Source: Lates calcarifer (lineage: Eukaryota > Chordata > Actinopteri > Centropomidae). From it: DNA of 64,000 bases. Below are positions 1 through 12,000 of this stretch, one piece after another. The stretch spans positions 5,471,688 to 5,535,687 of the forward strand of contig NC_066843.1 in assembly GCF_001640805.2 (NCBI RefSeq). The letters run 5' to 3'. Under the pieces are notes generated by a model. It was not told the DNA's origin. It did no database searches and worked only from the letters and a program-made list of their open reading frames with translations. Position numbers and translations under genes: made by a program. The first letter of the stretch is position 1. Each line of letters begins with the position of its first letter.

Positions 1-1494
1 CTGCCTTACCCTGTTAGACATGTCCACCCCAGCAGCTGTCTGGAAGTTGGCAGGGAACCACATCATCTTTTGGTCTCTGTGAAGGGGAGTCATCTGATCT
101 TCTTATCTCCCCAGTGGAAGAAGTAGTGTCTTTTATATTGTTCTGTGCAGTGCACGCCGTCAACCCTGTGTGGACGTCATTCAGGCCAAACACAGAAATG
201 ACACAAACCCCACAAATTCTTTTGTTTCTGCTCCTTCTTCATTTGAGGTTTTGCTGTCAAGCTTGCTGCCATTAATTAGTCTCCTGTGGCAGATCATCTC
301 CAAGGCACTTCTCTGGACCTTCGACGAACAACAGGTATGTCTTTGTGGCTGCATGCCAAAGGTTTATTAAGACATACCATTGCAATGAGCAGCAAGGGAC
401 AGAAGTCAATTAGCTAATGTGTCCAGTGAGTTCAAAAATATCATACAAATAGAGAAAAAGCCCTGATGCCCTTTCTCAGCTAATGACAAGCTCATTCAAA
501 AGTGCTAATGAGGTTCTATGTACTTTATTCCCTCACACAAAAGGTGCCATACTGACACATCAAGAACAGTTTTGTAACTCTCAGTTACACTCCTGCTCCC
601 ACATGATACTGTCACTGTCATAAGTAAATATAACAGAATAACAAAAATCACTTAAAAGCAATTATTGACTTCCAGATTGCTGTTTTCATCTTTCCATCCT
701 CACAGCCATTTACTTATTATTTGTTGCCATCTTATGGACAGCAGGAAGCACTGCTTAAATGAGACAAACTAATTCATGATAAAATAAATGGATACTTCTT
801 GCTTATTGATACAAAAAAGGATTTTATATCAAGAGAATTAATGGTGCGTCACAGTGCATCAAAAGCAATCAATAAAGCTTTCCAAAAGCTATTGATTGCT
901 TTACGTTGGCAGTAAAAGCCGCTTTCAAAATGCTCAGAAGAGCCAGTGATGTCTGGTTAAAGGCAATCAAAAAACTAACTTCACTCAGTCATTCTCTGAA
1001 CCCTGCACAGCTAAAACATTTTCTAATAGCAGCCCATGAAATTGATTGATACATTGTTCAAATCCAACGTTTAACATCCCTGTATAAAACGTTCAAATGT
1101 ATCCCCATTTGAAAGTCAGCAAAGGGCAATGAACGAGAGGAGGCAGGATAAACAACGAAGCCAGTTTTAATGGGCCACTTAAAGGAGCTCTTACAGATTC
1201 CACACTCACTTTGCAGTGAAAACACATGTCAGGTTATTGTTTGACCCTCGTCTTGTGGCGCTAACCCGTAATCTCTCGTTCCAGTCCCACATGCACTGGT
1301 TGTCCTGATCTGCACCACAGAACAATAGGTGTCAAATCACTGTATATGTGGAAGTAATGTTAAAAAAGAATCAGAATATCAATAGAACTAACAACAATTA
1401 TTATAATATCAATCATTACTGTCTGTGTCTGCAAGAATTATAGCAATATATTTTCCCTTCATACATTTTACATACAGTTTACATCTATATTTAC
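1..1494. other. Downstream flank, no gene recognised
   Basis: This stretch is A/T-rich, non-coding in appearance and has only short chance frames. It holds a small hairpin at 862-902. No exon of a neighbouring gene was recognised on either strand. Confidence 0.5.
862..902. repeat. Inverted repeat, 12-bp arms
   Basis: AAAGCAATCAAT (862-873) is the exact reverse complement of ATTGATTGCTTT (891-902). The 17-base centre also contains AAAGCTTT, so a longer imperfect stem is possible. The flanks do not extend the pairing. Confidence 0.7.
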
Positions 1495-2609
1495 TTTATT
1501 TTGTGTGTTTATTGACAGCAGTACCATGTTCCTGTTGACCTCTGACCTCTAACAGGCAGGGTCAGATATTCCAGTTGTGACTGGCTGGTGAGCGCCGCCA
1601 TTCAAGGATGTGGGCGAGCTCCACCCTGGGGACCAAAACACCAACTCACGTAACGTCACACACACAGCCCCTGGGGAGGAGACAAGGAGACCCTGCGGGG
1701 GAGAGTCCAGGAATGTTGGAGAACTTAAATTCTAAGGAATGATGCTGAAAATGTGAGTGGGGCTTAATGGAGGTTGACACCAGCAAGGGATACAAGTGGA
1801 GCATCAGTGTGACACATCAACAGCTGCAGTTTTGTTTTTCTATTTTAGCTCTACAGCTCCCTGGTTTGTGCTGAAATGGTCGATCTGTTACTCCTACAGA
1901 GCTCAGCCTAGACAAGCTGCTCTACTTTGTGCACTTAAAAATGAAAATGACATCCTCTTCATTGAAAAGAGTAAGGGTTCGCTCATAGCTTTATGTCTGA
2001 GATGGAGGAGGAAGAGCGTGAGCATGAAGAAACCAAAGCAAAGACATGCTGAGGAGTCTCTAAAAATGAAAAGGCAAATTTGTGGCATTAAAATGCCAGT
2101 GTGAGGTAAAGCCTGTACCCACAGAGCTAGAGTACATAGTAGAGAGGCATGTAACTAGCACTAGCCCAGAGAGAGACATGGATATCCAACTTACTGATAC
2201 AACTACTGAATATGTTCCTGTGCAGAAACACACACCAGAAGTTACTAGCTGTTTACCCTTTTGCTTTTCACAAGAGAGAAGACAGAAGAGACCAAAACCT
2301 TCTAGCTCAGATGGAAGAGAAAAATAAAGACTGACTTTCCAGCTTTCCATCCTGTTTAGAAATGAGTGACTGAAGCGTGAGGTCTCTCCTTCTTTTCTCC
2401 TTAAGCCCTCCTCTCAGACTTGTGTCTCGCTTCTAACACGACGAGTCTTCCTTGCCATCATCATCTCTTTAACCCTTTCCATCACTTCCTCTATGCTCCC
2501 TTTCATTACTGGCCTGCTGCTTTTCTTGTGCTCCCTTCTGCTTCTCTGTCTCTGTCTCGCTCTCTCTGTCTCTCTTTGGGTAGGATTCTCTGTGGGCACA
2601 GGCTGCGGG
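1495..2609 (-). other. Probable 3' UTR and polyadenylation region
   Basis: Downstream of the exon 6 stop no further conserved coding sequence is visible on the minus strand. Two AATAAA signals on the minus strand (read as TTTATT on plus at 1495-1500 and 1508-1513) are the first clear polyadenylation candidates, giving a 3' UTR of about 1.1 kb. The segment 2520-2580 is a C/T-rich tract on plus (purine-rich in the transcript). If the longer exon 6 frame is used, the UTR begins at 2505. Boundary is inferred. Confidence 0.4.
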
Positions 2610-3063
2610 TCAGCAGGATCCCGCAGGATCGTTGCTGACCATCTCTTTCTCGGGGATGGCTTCGAGAGGTCCTGCTGCCCTCTGCTGCTGGCTCTGGGAC
2701 TGAAACTGAGGCTGGAGTAGGGGTGGGGGTTGAGGATAGGCTGGTGGTTTTGTAACAGTTTGAACCAGAGGGAGAGCTGGTAGCTGGGGATGTGGCTGGG
2801 GAAGGGGATGGAGATAAGCCTGAGGTGCTAATCTGGGACTGGGGCTGAGTTTGGGACTGGTGCAGTGGTGGAGGCTGTGGGTGGGGCTTGGCCTGAGGCT
2901 GTTGCTGTATCTGGACCTGCTGCGGCTGGTGGTAAGGATGATGCGGGAGCTGGGGGGAAGCTGCTCCGTTTTTACTGAGGCCACAGGACTGAGCTGCACA
3001 GTGGATTTGACGCAGAGTGTCCAGCGCCTCGCTCTTAGCGTGCTTCAGCAGGTCTGCCTGGCC
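2610..3063 (-). CDS. plcl2-like: PLCL-like exon 6 (last coding exon, Gln/Pro-rich tail, frame break)
   Basis: The exon starts after a TGTCTCAATCTCAG acceptor (AG at 3064-3065). It reads [20 protein letters not shown], then [13 protein letters not shown], matching the conserved PLCL C-terminus. A Gln/Pro-rich stretch follows, which I do not recall in mammalian members. In the entry frame translation continues to a stop at 2506 (185 residues) without the family tail. A second frame, one base later, carries [15 protein letters not shown] and stops at 2610-2612, and this resembles the family ending LE-IPEK. The change of frame must lie roughly between 2700 and 2880, in low-complexity sequence such as QPQSQ or SPSPS. 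The 454-base length to that stop is 3n+1, so one base appears surplus. Which frame is translated cannot be decided from the sequence alone. Confidence 0.85.
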
Positions 3064-6000
3064 CTGAGATTGAGACACAGAAACAGAGAGAAAGAAAGAC
3101 AGCTTTGTCAACAACACATAACCATATCAAATTTTAAGGCAACAAAAGCAGCAGGATATCCATTCCCTCAGGGCTGTTTGAACCTACACTTAGATAAAAT
3201 CATCTAGTGTTACGCTACCTTTTTGACCCAGACTCTTTTGAGAGAGAGATTTTAATCTTAAAAGGACTTGTACCTGTTAAGATAAAGATTAGGCAAAAAA
3301 GCAAGAACAAATAAACAAACAAACAAAAAAACACATTGTGGTAAAAGTGCTACACGAATACCTTTCCTTAGTGCATTAACTAATAAGTTGCAGAAGGGGG
3401 CAGTATAAAGCCACTGAATGAAGGCCTTTGGTTGCTTGCCAGCCCCTCCAACTGCTCCTCTCAGCTGGTGAATAGTGCTGTCATATGGTGATAATGTTAT
3501 ACTACATTTCTGCTCTGTATTTGGGAGCACCCAGAGATGAATCCCTGCCATATGTGGAGGAAGTGGTCAGGGCAGGCATCCTGCTATACAGCACTGTCAA
3601 GTCAGTCTGGGCCACCGCCATGGGCTGCCTGCCTCCTTAAGCTAGCTGTCTCTGCCATGTGGAAATGTGGTGGAGTCTTCTCCACAGGCGGTTATTTCTG
3701 TGTGTAAGAGGTGCTTATATTATTAGAACTGGCCAAAAGAGAGAAAATGAAATCTGACCGCATGCTTTTCCAAAGTTTCTCCACTTCTTCAGTCTTTAAA
3801 CCCTTGACTCTTCCCTTCAGGCCTCTCATTCCTGCCACAGCCCCCTCTCTTCCAGTGTGTCCGCTCCAACACTTTTTTTATACTGCCACTCCTCCAACAT
3901 CTGCTCACAAGCAAGTTGAAAGCAGTCGCCCTCTCATCTGTGAATCTGCATATTTTCCCTTGCTCTCACTGAACTTCACTCTGGACTCCATCTGACCCGC
4001 TGTGACAGCTCACTGGGCTAACATCCCTGTGAAGCGGCACAGACTGACCTGTTCTGCACCAGACTGACATGTAAACGGTGCAAAGGGATAGAGTTCTCAT
4101 AGCCACGAGGCAGGCACAGCAGTCTGACATATTGTGGGATGAGTGAAGGTACTGCCCTACACACGCTGCCGGACGTTCTACTCCAAGGTGATGTTAATAC
4201 ACTGCAAGTGCCTTTCTACCTGAGCCACTCCAGTACGCAAATCATGAGCATGAATAAGTCATATGTTTGGAAAAAAAAGAAAAAAAGAAATTATGTAAGT
4301 CATGACTCACCAGGCATAAAATAAGACAGCGAGAAGCTTGTTCTTTGCTGCCAGAGCCAAATCACGACGGCACTTGTATTTGGGTACATTTACCCCTACG
4401 GCTTGCCTAAAGCTGGTCACAGGGGGCTAAGCCCAAGCAAGGGCAGCCATCAAATCCCACCACTATATCCTCATTAAATTCTAGCCCATAATCCCTTTCG
4501 TGTTTATCAGAATCAGTCCACCCCTTTGGTAGAAATTGGGGAGTCAATAACCTGCCTTGAGTAGATTATTTTAAGGTTGTAGACAGAGAAAGGTATGTGA
4601 CACTGGCTCGTGAGCAAGACTTAGAGCGATGCATCTACACCTGTGCTATCATTTATGGATGAAGTCAGAAAATTAAAGAATGTAAAACAAAAAGGGGCCA
4701 GAGTATGTTATAAATTTTCTATTGAAATTACAATAGAAACAAAAAGAGGCAACATGTTTTTGGTGCTTATTATTGTTCTTAACGAGACACTAGCCTACAA
4801 TATGCTTGACATTAGCTTCAAAGCCTCTCTTTCTGTCTCTCTGATTTCGGTTTTCTCTTGATGGGAAGGTACAATGAGTGACAGGGTGGTATCACTGGAA
4901 AAAATGGGCAAATACCCTCATTCACTATGACAGCTCTGATCTGGCTGTAACTGTCAAAGCAAGGGCAGAGAGGGAGTTTGGGAGACAGACATGACTCTTT
5001 CTCTCACTTCCTCTCGGCTCCCCCGCTATCTACCAGCAAGTGCTTCCCAGCCCGCTGAGGATCTGGAGCGGTTAACAGGTGAAATAACTGGGCACGGTTG
5101 GCAGCCTTGGCGAACAGGCACCGGGCTCTCACCAAATGTTCAGTATGAGACACAGATTACAACTGAAGAATGAGAGGAGGAAGAGGAGGAGGGGGTTATG
5201 TGCATGCCAAGATGCCTTCATGTTGAGAATGTAGCTCATCAGAAAAAAAAGAAGAAAAAAAAGTGTGTTTTGGAGAGACTGGGCAGGGATGGGAGGAGTT
5301 GGATGGGTTTAGCAGAGATGGGCACAGGGGGAAAGGTGGGGGTGGGGTGGGGGGTTAGGATTGGGTTTGGGTGTCCACCTGTTATGCTATGTGTTTCCGA
5401 ATTCTAGAGAATGCAATGAAGCTTAATTAATACAAATCTGGCTGTTGTACAACACAGTGCTACTCTAATAGTTCAAGAAAAACAAGAAGACAAGCACTTG
5501 TAACACTAATCTACAAGTGCTAGAGCCATAACATTAATTAGTGCTGAAATGATGAGTTGATAAATCAATTAGCTGAAAAAAAGGTAAACAAATTAGTATT
5601 TAATTCATTTACAAACCAATAACACCAGGTGTCCAGCTTCCCAGATTTGAGGATTTGCTGCTATTATTTTTTGCTGCTTCAAACAGGTGTAAAGATTTGG
5701 ACTGTTAGTTCGACAATACAGGAAATCTAATGTGATCTAAGACTCAACTATTAAGCAGTTCATCAAAACACGAGAGAATAATAACAGACTAATAGTTATT
5801 GACAGTAACTGCAGGTTGTACCCTTAATCTTCACTGGTCTTTTGGGTGTTAGCTGTCTGATAGGGCAGACATAAAAAGGCAAAGAAGAATCAAGCAATCA
5901 AACATCTACCTAACCTGACACTCCAGCAAAAAGCTCAGCCAAGGGAGCTTCTTCACTCAATACTAAATGATTTCTGGGTGATGAGATGAGATAAAAATAT

Positions 6001-9000
6001 CCTCGCTGCTCTGTCCTTACTTAGCCAAACTGGCCCACCCGCAGTGTGCAGTCTGAGCAGCATGTGGTGTTTTATCAGAGCTGGTTTTACTACTGGTGCT
6101 CATAGATGCAATAAGTTGAGGGCATTAGGCAACCTTATCTCCTGTGTCAAGGGGCAGGCGGAGACAAGAATGCATCTTGCTGAGCATAATCTTGTCCAAG
6201 GGCCCCAGTGTCTCCTTATGAGGAATAATAGGGCAGCTTGCATGTGTGCAAACAAGTGTGAACAATCCTTTCATATCTTGTCAGGATAGTTACATGAGCA
6301 AATAAATAAAGCAGTACTTGAATTAACAGTAATTAATTAAGAGATTTAGGGATTAGAGAGAAGGCAAACACAATTAGCCCAGGGAGCTTTCTTAAGACAT
6401 CATGTAGTTTAATCTCACCAACAGGGTCTGGGATTGCTTATCCAGCTGCTTATAGTCTGCGACATAATCTCACATCTTAAATCAATCAAAAGGTATTAGC
6501 CAGTACTTTATATAAACTGGAGGTATAGTGCAATTATGGTGGTATTTGTTGTGTTAAAGAGACCACTTGTGAGGTCCACACCTTGAGCACAGTGATGTTC
6601 CACGCGTAGCTCTCCATGGCCTTCTGGAGTTTACGGCCTTTCAGACCCTCCTTTGCTCCAATGCGATGCAGGTCCTCATGGAAGTCCAGACCTGGACAGA
6701 GACACACATGACACGTAAATAATGAATAATGAATAATGAATAATGCTTTAAGAGCAGGGAATGTTTTTAAAAAAGTACACAAATATCTCGACGCATACAG
6801 AAGTATAGGGGAAATTACTCCACTTAAGCCTTATTAAAGGATTTAGGAATTTGGTTGGTCTTGTTAAGAGCTGCTCTTAAAATAGTAAAATAGAAAATCT
6901 AAAGTGCAGAGACATAAAACACAAACAATTGTAGATAATCTCTCTCATTTTTTCTATTACATTAAACTGCAGGAGTTAATGATGAAATAGCAAAATGTTT
7001 TTGCTATTTCCTAATATTAAAAATTCTTTTAAAAGTTTTTAGTGCTGCAGAATGCAGATCCAAATCGATGACTGACTTTTGACTGAAATCTGTTAACATG
7101 CATCTAATCTACAATGCCAACTAACAAACTGACAGACATTTGCTTCCTTTCATTGTCATTTTTTTTACTTTTGCACTGTGCAACACAGAATCTGCAGGAC
7201 AAAAGACACGTAGTGAACCACTAAGGTGTACCTTAGTGGTCACAGTAGTAGTTCACCATTCAATGTGCTGCAATAATAATAGGTGAAATTGAAGTAGTGC
7301 AATGCAGGCTAACCTCTAATTAGTCAATCAGTAGATCTAGCTTCATTTATCCCAGGCAGACCATTACTAATCCTCTGGGCTTTAAGAACAAACTCCTCCT
7401 AAAGCTGTAAGTCTCTGCCTGCTTGTCAGTCTGTCCCTGACAACTGACCTTATACTGCTCCAGCTTTGATTCACTGCAGAGACATTGATATAACATAATT
7501 CGCTATAATTCACAAAAAGCCCAACATCACAAGTCATTCACTCTTATGTCATCAGCTCTTTTCAGTAACTAGTTAGAAGATTCATTCATGGATACACATA
7601 TACACATACACACAAGCCTCCTCGCCTGATTCAAAGCCCTAAGACCATGTCAGTGTGGAGAACAAAATTTAAGAAGAAAAAAAAAACTCATTTAATTACA
7701 TTATTAGAACTACTGGTACCTTCAATTTATGCCCCTATGTACGCCTCAGTACAGCCCAGTTTTCCCCAAACCAATGAGCTGCTGATGTATGCAAATCTCA
7801 TTTGATGAACTTGACTTCAACATAACCGTATGTTTGACACTCACTACAAGAACATATTTCCCCTAATTTATACAACACTTAAAACAGATCAAAAGGTCAA
7901 GCAGTAAATACATAAAATACCATCTCTGGCCTTCAGTGCACATCAGTGCAAGGGCCCCTGTTGTTCTTTAATTTCCATATAATTGATGATGTAAAGCCAT
8001 TGCAGAATATCTGTTTCTGAGCCTGAAAGTTGTGTTAACAGGGTTTAGGGCTGATTTGATCTTGTAATCTGGTGTAGTTAATGGGCTGCTGCTGGTGCAG
8101 AGCTGAGCCAAGGCGGTTTGCGATCGCAGGACTTGGGGAGCGAGGCAGGCAGCTGAATAAGAGATGAAATTAGCTGGAGGCAGCTTGTCGCAATACAGCC
8201 TCTTCAAGCATTTAATTTCCCAATTATTAAGCATTTCCTTCCCCCAACAGCCACACGGTTGCTGTTCCTTACTGTCACTTATACTCTGTGAAATTTGAGC
8301 TAATAAACAGAAAGTGGCCCCTGTGACTCTGATGAGTCAGGATCGTATGCCTTACTTCTCTAGTGGGAACACAGAAAAAGAGAGACAGAGAGACATAGAT
8401 AGAGAAATTAGTGCTTAGACTGACAGAAGGACTGAGGGGACAACAAGAAGTCTCTCCTGAGTAGACAGACACAAGCTTCAGTCTCTGCATAGAGCAGTGA
8501 GGGTTTTTGCCTTTGTAATGAGTACTGCAGCAGCACCCCTTATGCTCCAAATACACATGCACAGAAAGAGAGACAGTTACAGGCAGAGAGAGAGAGAGAG
8601 AGAGAGAAACGTAAGTAAATAATAAAATCAAACAGAATCTCCAAACAGGATGTGATGAAAAGAAATGATGAAAACAAAGATGGTAAAAAGGGGGTGAGAA
8701 AGGGAGATGCAGTCAGATCAGTGCTTCATTAATATACAGTATATCGAGTCATACACACTGCAAAGCCTAGGCAGAATATCGTCACTACAAATAGAGAGTG
8801 GGATTTTCCAGCTACTGCTGATGAGCTGGGAAAACAATGACTGCAGAAGACAAAGAAAGGGAGATGTCTTTATCCCTTGGATTTCACTTGTAATGGAATG
8901 GCATGGCCTCAAACCGTACCAGCACAGTGGTCAGCCAGAGAGCATGTCTTTGCATGGAAGGAGACATCAATAAATAAGCACAGTCAAGCTTGCAGGGAGA

Positions 9001-12000
9001 CAGCAGCTCCCAAACCCATACAGACTTGCACCTGTTCCTGTTTCTGTTTTAACATGGTTGGATGCAGGGCTATTTTCAAACTTGAACGCCTCACAGCCCC
9101 AATGCTGAACACACAGAGATGCTGAGAGATGCACAAAAGCACAGAGATGTTTTATAAATAGTTTAATTAAGTCGTGGCCCGTCTCTAAGGCACTGTAGCC
9201 TCTGCTCTACAAGCATCTATTACTCTTTCTGTAAAGCTTTCTGATGACAGACACCCTTACTTAAGGAAATCCACTGAGTTATAGAGACCAGTGTGGCAGA
9301 GGCTAGTTAGGAGATGGAGTGGGAGTTGTGCTCTCCATGCACAGATTAGATATGCGTGCAGACACATAAGCCAGTGTACAGTGTACACCCACAGACAAAC
9401 ACACAGTGGCAGCATCTGGAGGTGCCAGTGTGTGCAACCCAGCTGTCTATCTGTTCCCCTATTAGCGGTGTGTGTGATGCCGAGCCATCAATAGTGCCCA
9501 GGGGGGATCATCCAGCACCTCTCCATCCTCATCAACACGTCAGCTTCACTGCCCAAATTAAACTGATTAGCTGCTATAATGACTGGGCATAAACTGAAAG
9601 CAGGAAGGAAAAGAGGAAAAGGAGGTGGGGCTGCTGGGGAAATAAGAAAAGCAACCCAAAACTGTCCATTGCCGTTTCTAGCATCCTGCTGTGTGAGTGA
9701 TAAATCTATCAACATGCCAGTCATTTGAAGTTGCTGCAATTTAAAATGAAAGGCAAGTTAGGAGGTAAGGGGTTAGTTCAGGTCCCTCATTTCAGATGGC
9801 AGCCTGCACGTCATTGCGATTACGGCTTTGTCACAACAGCATTTAGCTGATGAGCAGAGCACACTTTTAATGGCCAGGGCAAAAGTGTCAGGTTCAATCA
9901 AAGGCCTTAAATTAAGCTTAGATTCACCGCACACACACACACACACACGTCCCACTCCATCCCATATTCTTTCTCCGATGCTGACAGCCCGTCCTCTAAT
10001 AGCACCTTTTTCCGCTCCTCACATAGCCATTACACCAAAATTATACCTTTGGCTTCCAGATCGATCATAGGGACAAAACCTTCAATTCCATGCAAATCCA
10101 CCATCTCTCTCCTCGTATGCCTCCACTCTCTGATTCTCTGTCTGTGCTCAGGCTGTTGTCTTGCTATTGTCATCGTCAGTTTGTACATAATCATTTGGCT
10201 TATGAGATGGCTTCTGAAGGGTGCATTCACTGCTTGTCAGTCTATCAAAGGAGGTAGATTTTTGTGCCTTCCAAGCCATCAGAAAGATGCAGTGCTTTGT
10301 TGGGGAGCAATAAGTTCAACCAAGTGTCCTCTGTGGGTTTTCTGCTCTCTGGAGGATAACAAATGCTTGTAATGAACTGGGATACAGACTAAACAAGACA
10401 AAGATGACAGGAAAGGAGGAGAAACCCCATTTATGAAGAATGGGTTGTGCTGTAGTATTTGTACAGGCAGACAGGTGAATCTGTACATCATTTTATTAGA
10501 TCCACTGACTTTGATTGTAAAATTAAATTGAAGTGACTTTCCTCACCCCTCTCAACCTTTCTATTTGTCACATATTCAGCTTTATGAAGGTCAAATTCAA
10601 GCACATTTTAGAGCACTTTTAAAATTCAAGTTCTGCAGCAGGTCAGCAATTTTAAGAATGACATATTGCTATATAGATGGATTTAATGTTCCAACTGGCC
10701 ATAACCATACAATTAAAACTACACTGAACACTTGATGGACTATTATGGAAGAATTCTGCGTATGTGCAAGCAAAAGCAGCAGCAGATAAACAGACAACAG
10801 GGACCTGAGTGAGACAGGAAGCAGATGGAGAGGACAAAGAGCATGCTGAGCGGAGGAGCAGGACAGAAGTGTCTGCATTAATATCGGAAAATAATTTGTT
10901 TATTAAAGCAAGGGAGAGATTATTATAGCAGATCTAAAAATGACGACTTACAGGAAGCAGTATGAAGCATCGTAATTTTCCCATCAAGCACTTTTCCCAC
11001 CTTGAAATTTTTCTTAAATGCTATTCATGCATTGCAAGCACAGATACAAATTTATATTTGCTTCTATATTTATAAATCAACAATATTTTATACTTTGCCC
11101 TCGCATGTGCTGATGTAGATAAGGCTGTTGCACATAACTAACAAGTAAGGTAAAATTGTGCATAAACAACACGTAGTTAAATAATGTGATGAAATACTGC
11201 TGGTAGGCTCACTCTATTCTGTATTATTATTCTATTCTATCTATTCTGAGTTTATAATAATTTAGATTTATATTCCCTAGGGCCAACAAGGTTAAATTTA
11301 ATTTAAAGTTTAGAATTGTTATTTCCCAGTTCTGATTAGAGGCAATAGGTCACATTACATAGCTCTTTTACACATAAAAAGCTAAGTAATTGGAATCTGG
11401 TAAACACTGTCAGGGCATCTGTTTCTCTGGCAGCCTGTTTTAATACCACATTATGTCAGAGGAAAAGCAGCTATTTGAACATTATATTTTTTGCCTCTCT
11501 TATCATTGTCAAAACGACAGCAAATGTCTGGAGGCAGACATGCAAGTTATGTATATTTGAGAATGGCAATGGTTTGGATTGAGGCATGTGTGTTAGCACC
11601 AGGGGCAGGGGAGTGGGCGATAGGGAAAGTGCTATGTTTGGCATGCAGCTGAGGCCCCTCAGAGCTGTCGCTCCTGCCCTCTGCCTCATTGTATTGTTCT
11701 TACATAATGCTGCTCTTATGCGTAAAACTAACCCTAACTCCAAATTTAGGAATTTCCACGTTGTCTCTGCAAGTGGATTGGAAGGATTACATGCTCCTTC
11801 AGAAAATACTTAAACCCTTAGGCTTTTAAAGCCCTTTCAAAATGAATTTAATTACTTTAAACAAGTATGCTTGTGAGGCACAAAATAAGGCAGATTTTCT
11901 TGTGTAAAAGTGTAGTTCCTAAAATTTTGACATTTTGGAAGTACAAGTACAAAGTTTTCACCTGACAGCAGGAGTAAGCTAAGCATCAGCCTCCGGTATC

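Larger units (their letters stand above)
3064..6581 (-). other. Intron 5 of the PLCL-like gene
   Basis: This intron separates exons 5 and 6. It contains an AAAC-rich run near 3309-3330, A-rich runs near 4268-4290 and 5241-5262, a G-rich tract at 5326-5370 and a MITE-like copy at 5541-5816. No other coding signal was seen. Confidence 0.85.

Noticed and set aside
1796..2327. Two overlapping plus-strand frames beyond the 3' end
   Set aside because: I could not recognise any family and they overlap the probable 3' UTR antisense. Left as non-coding.
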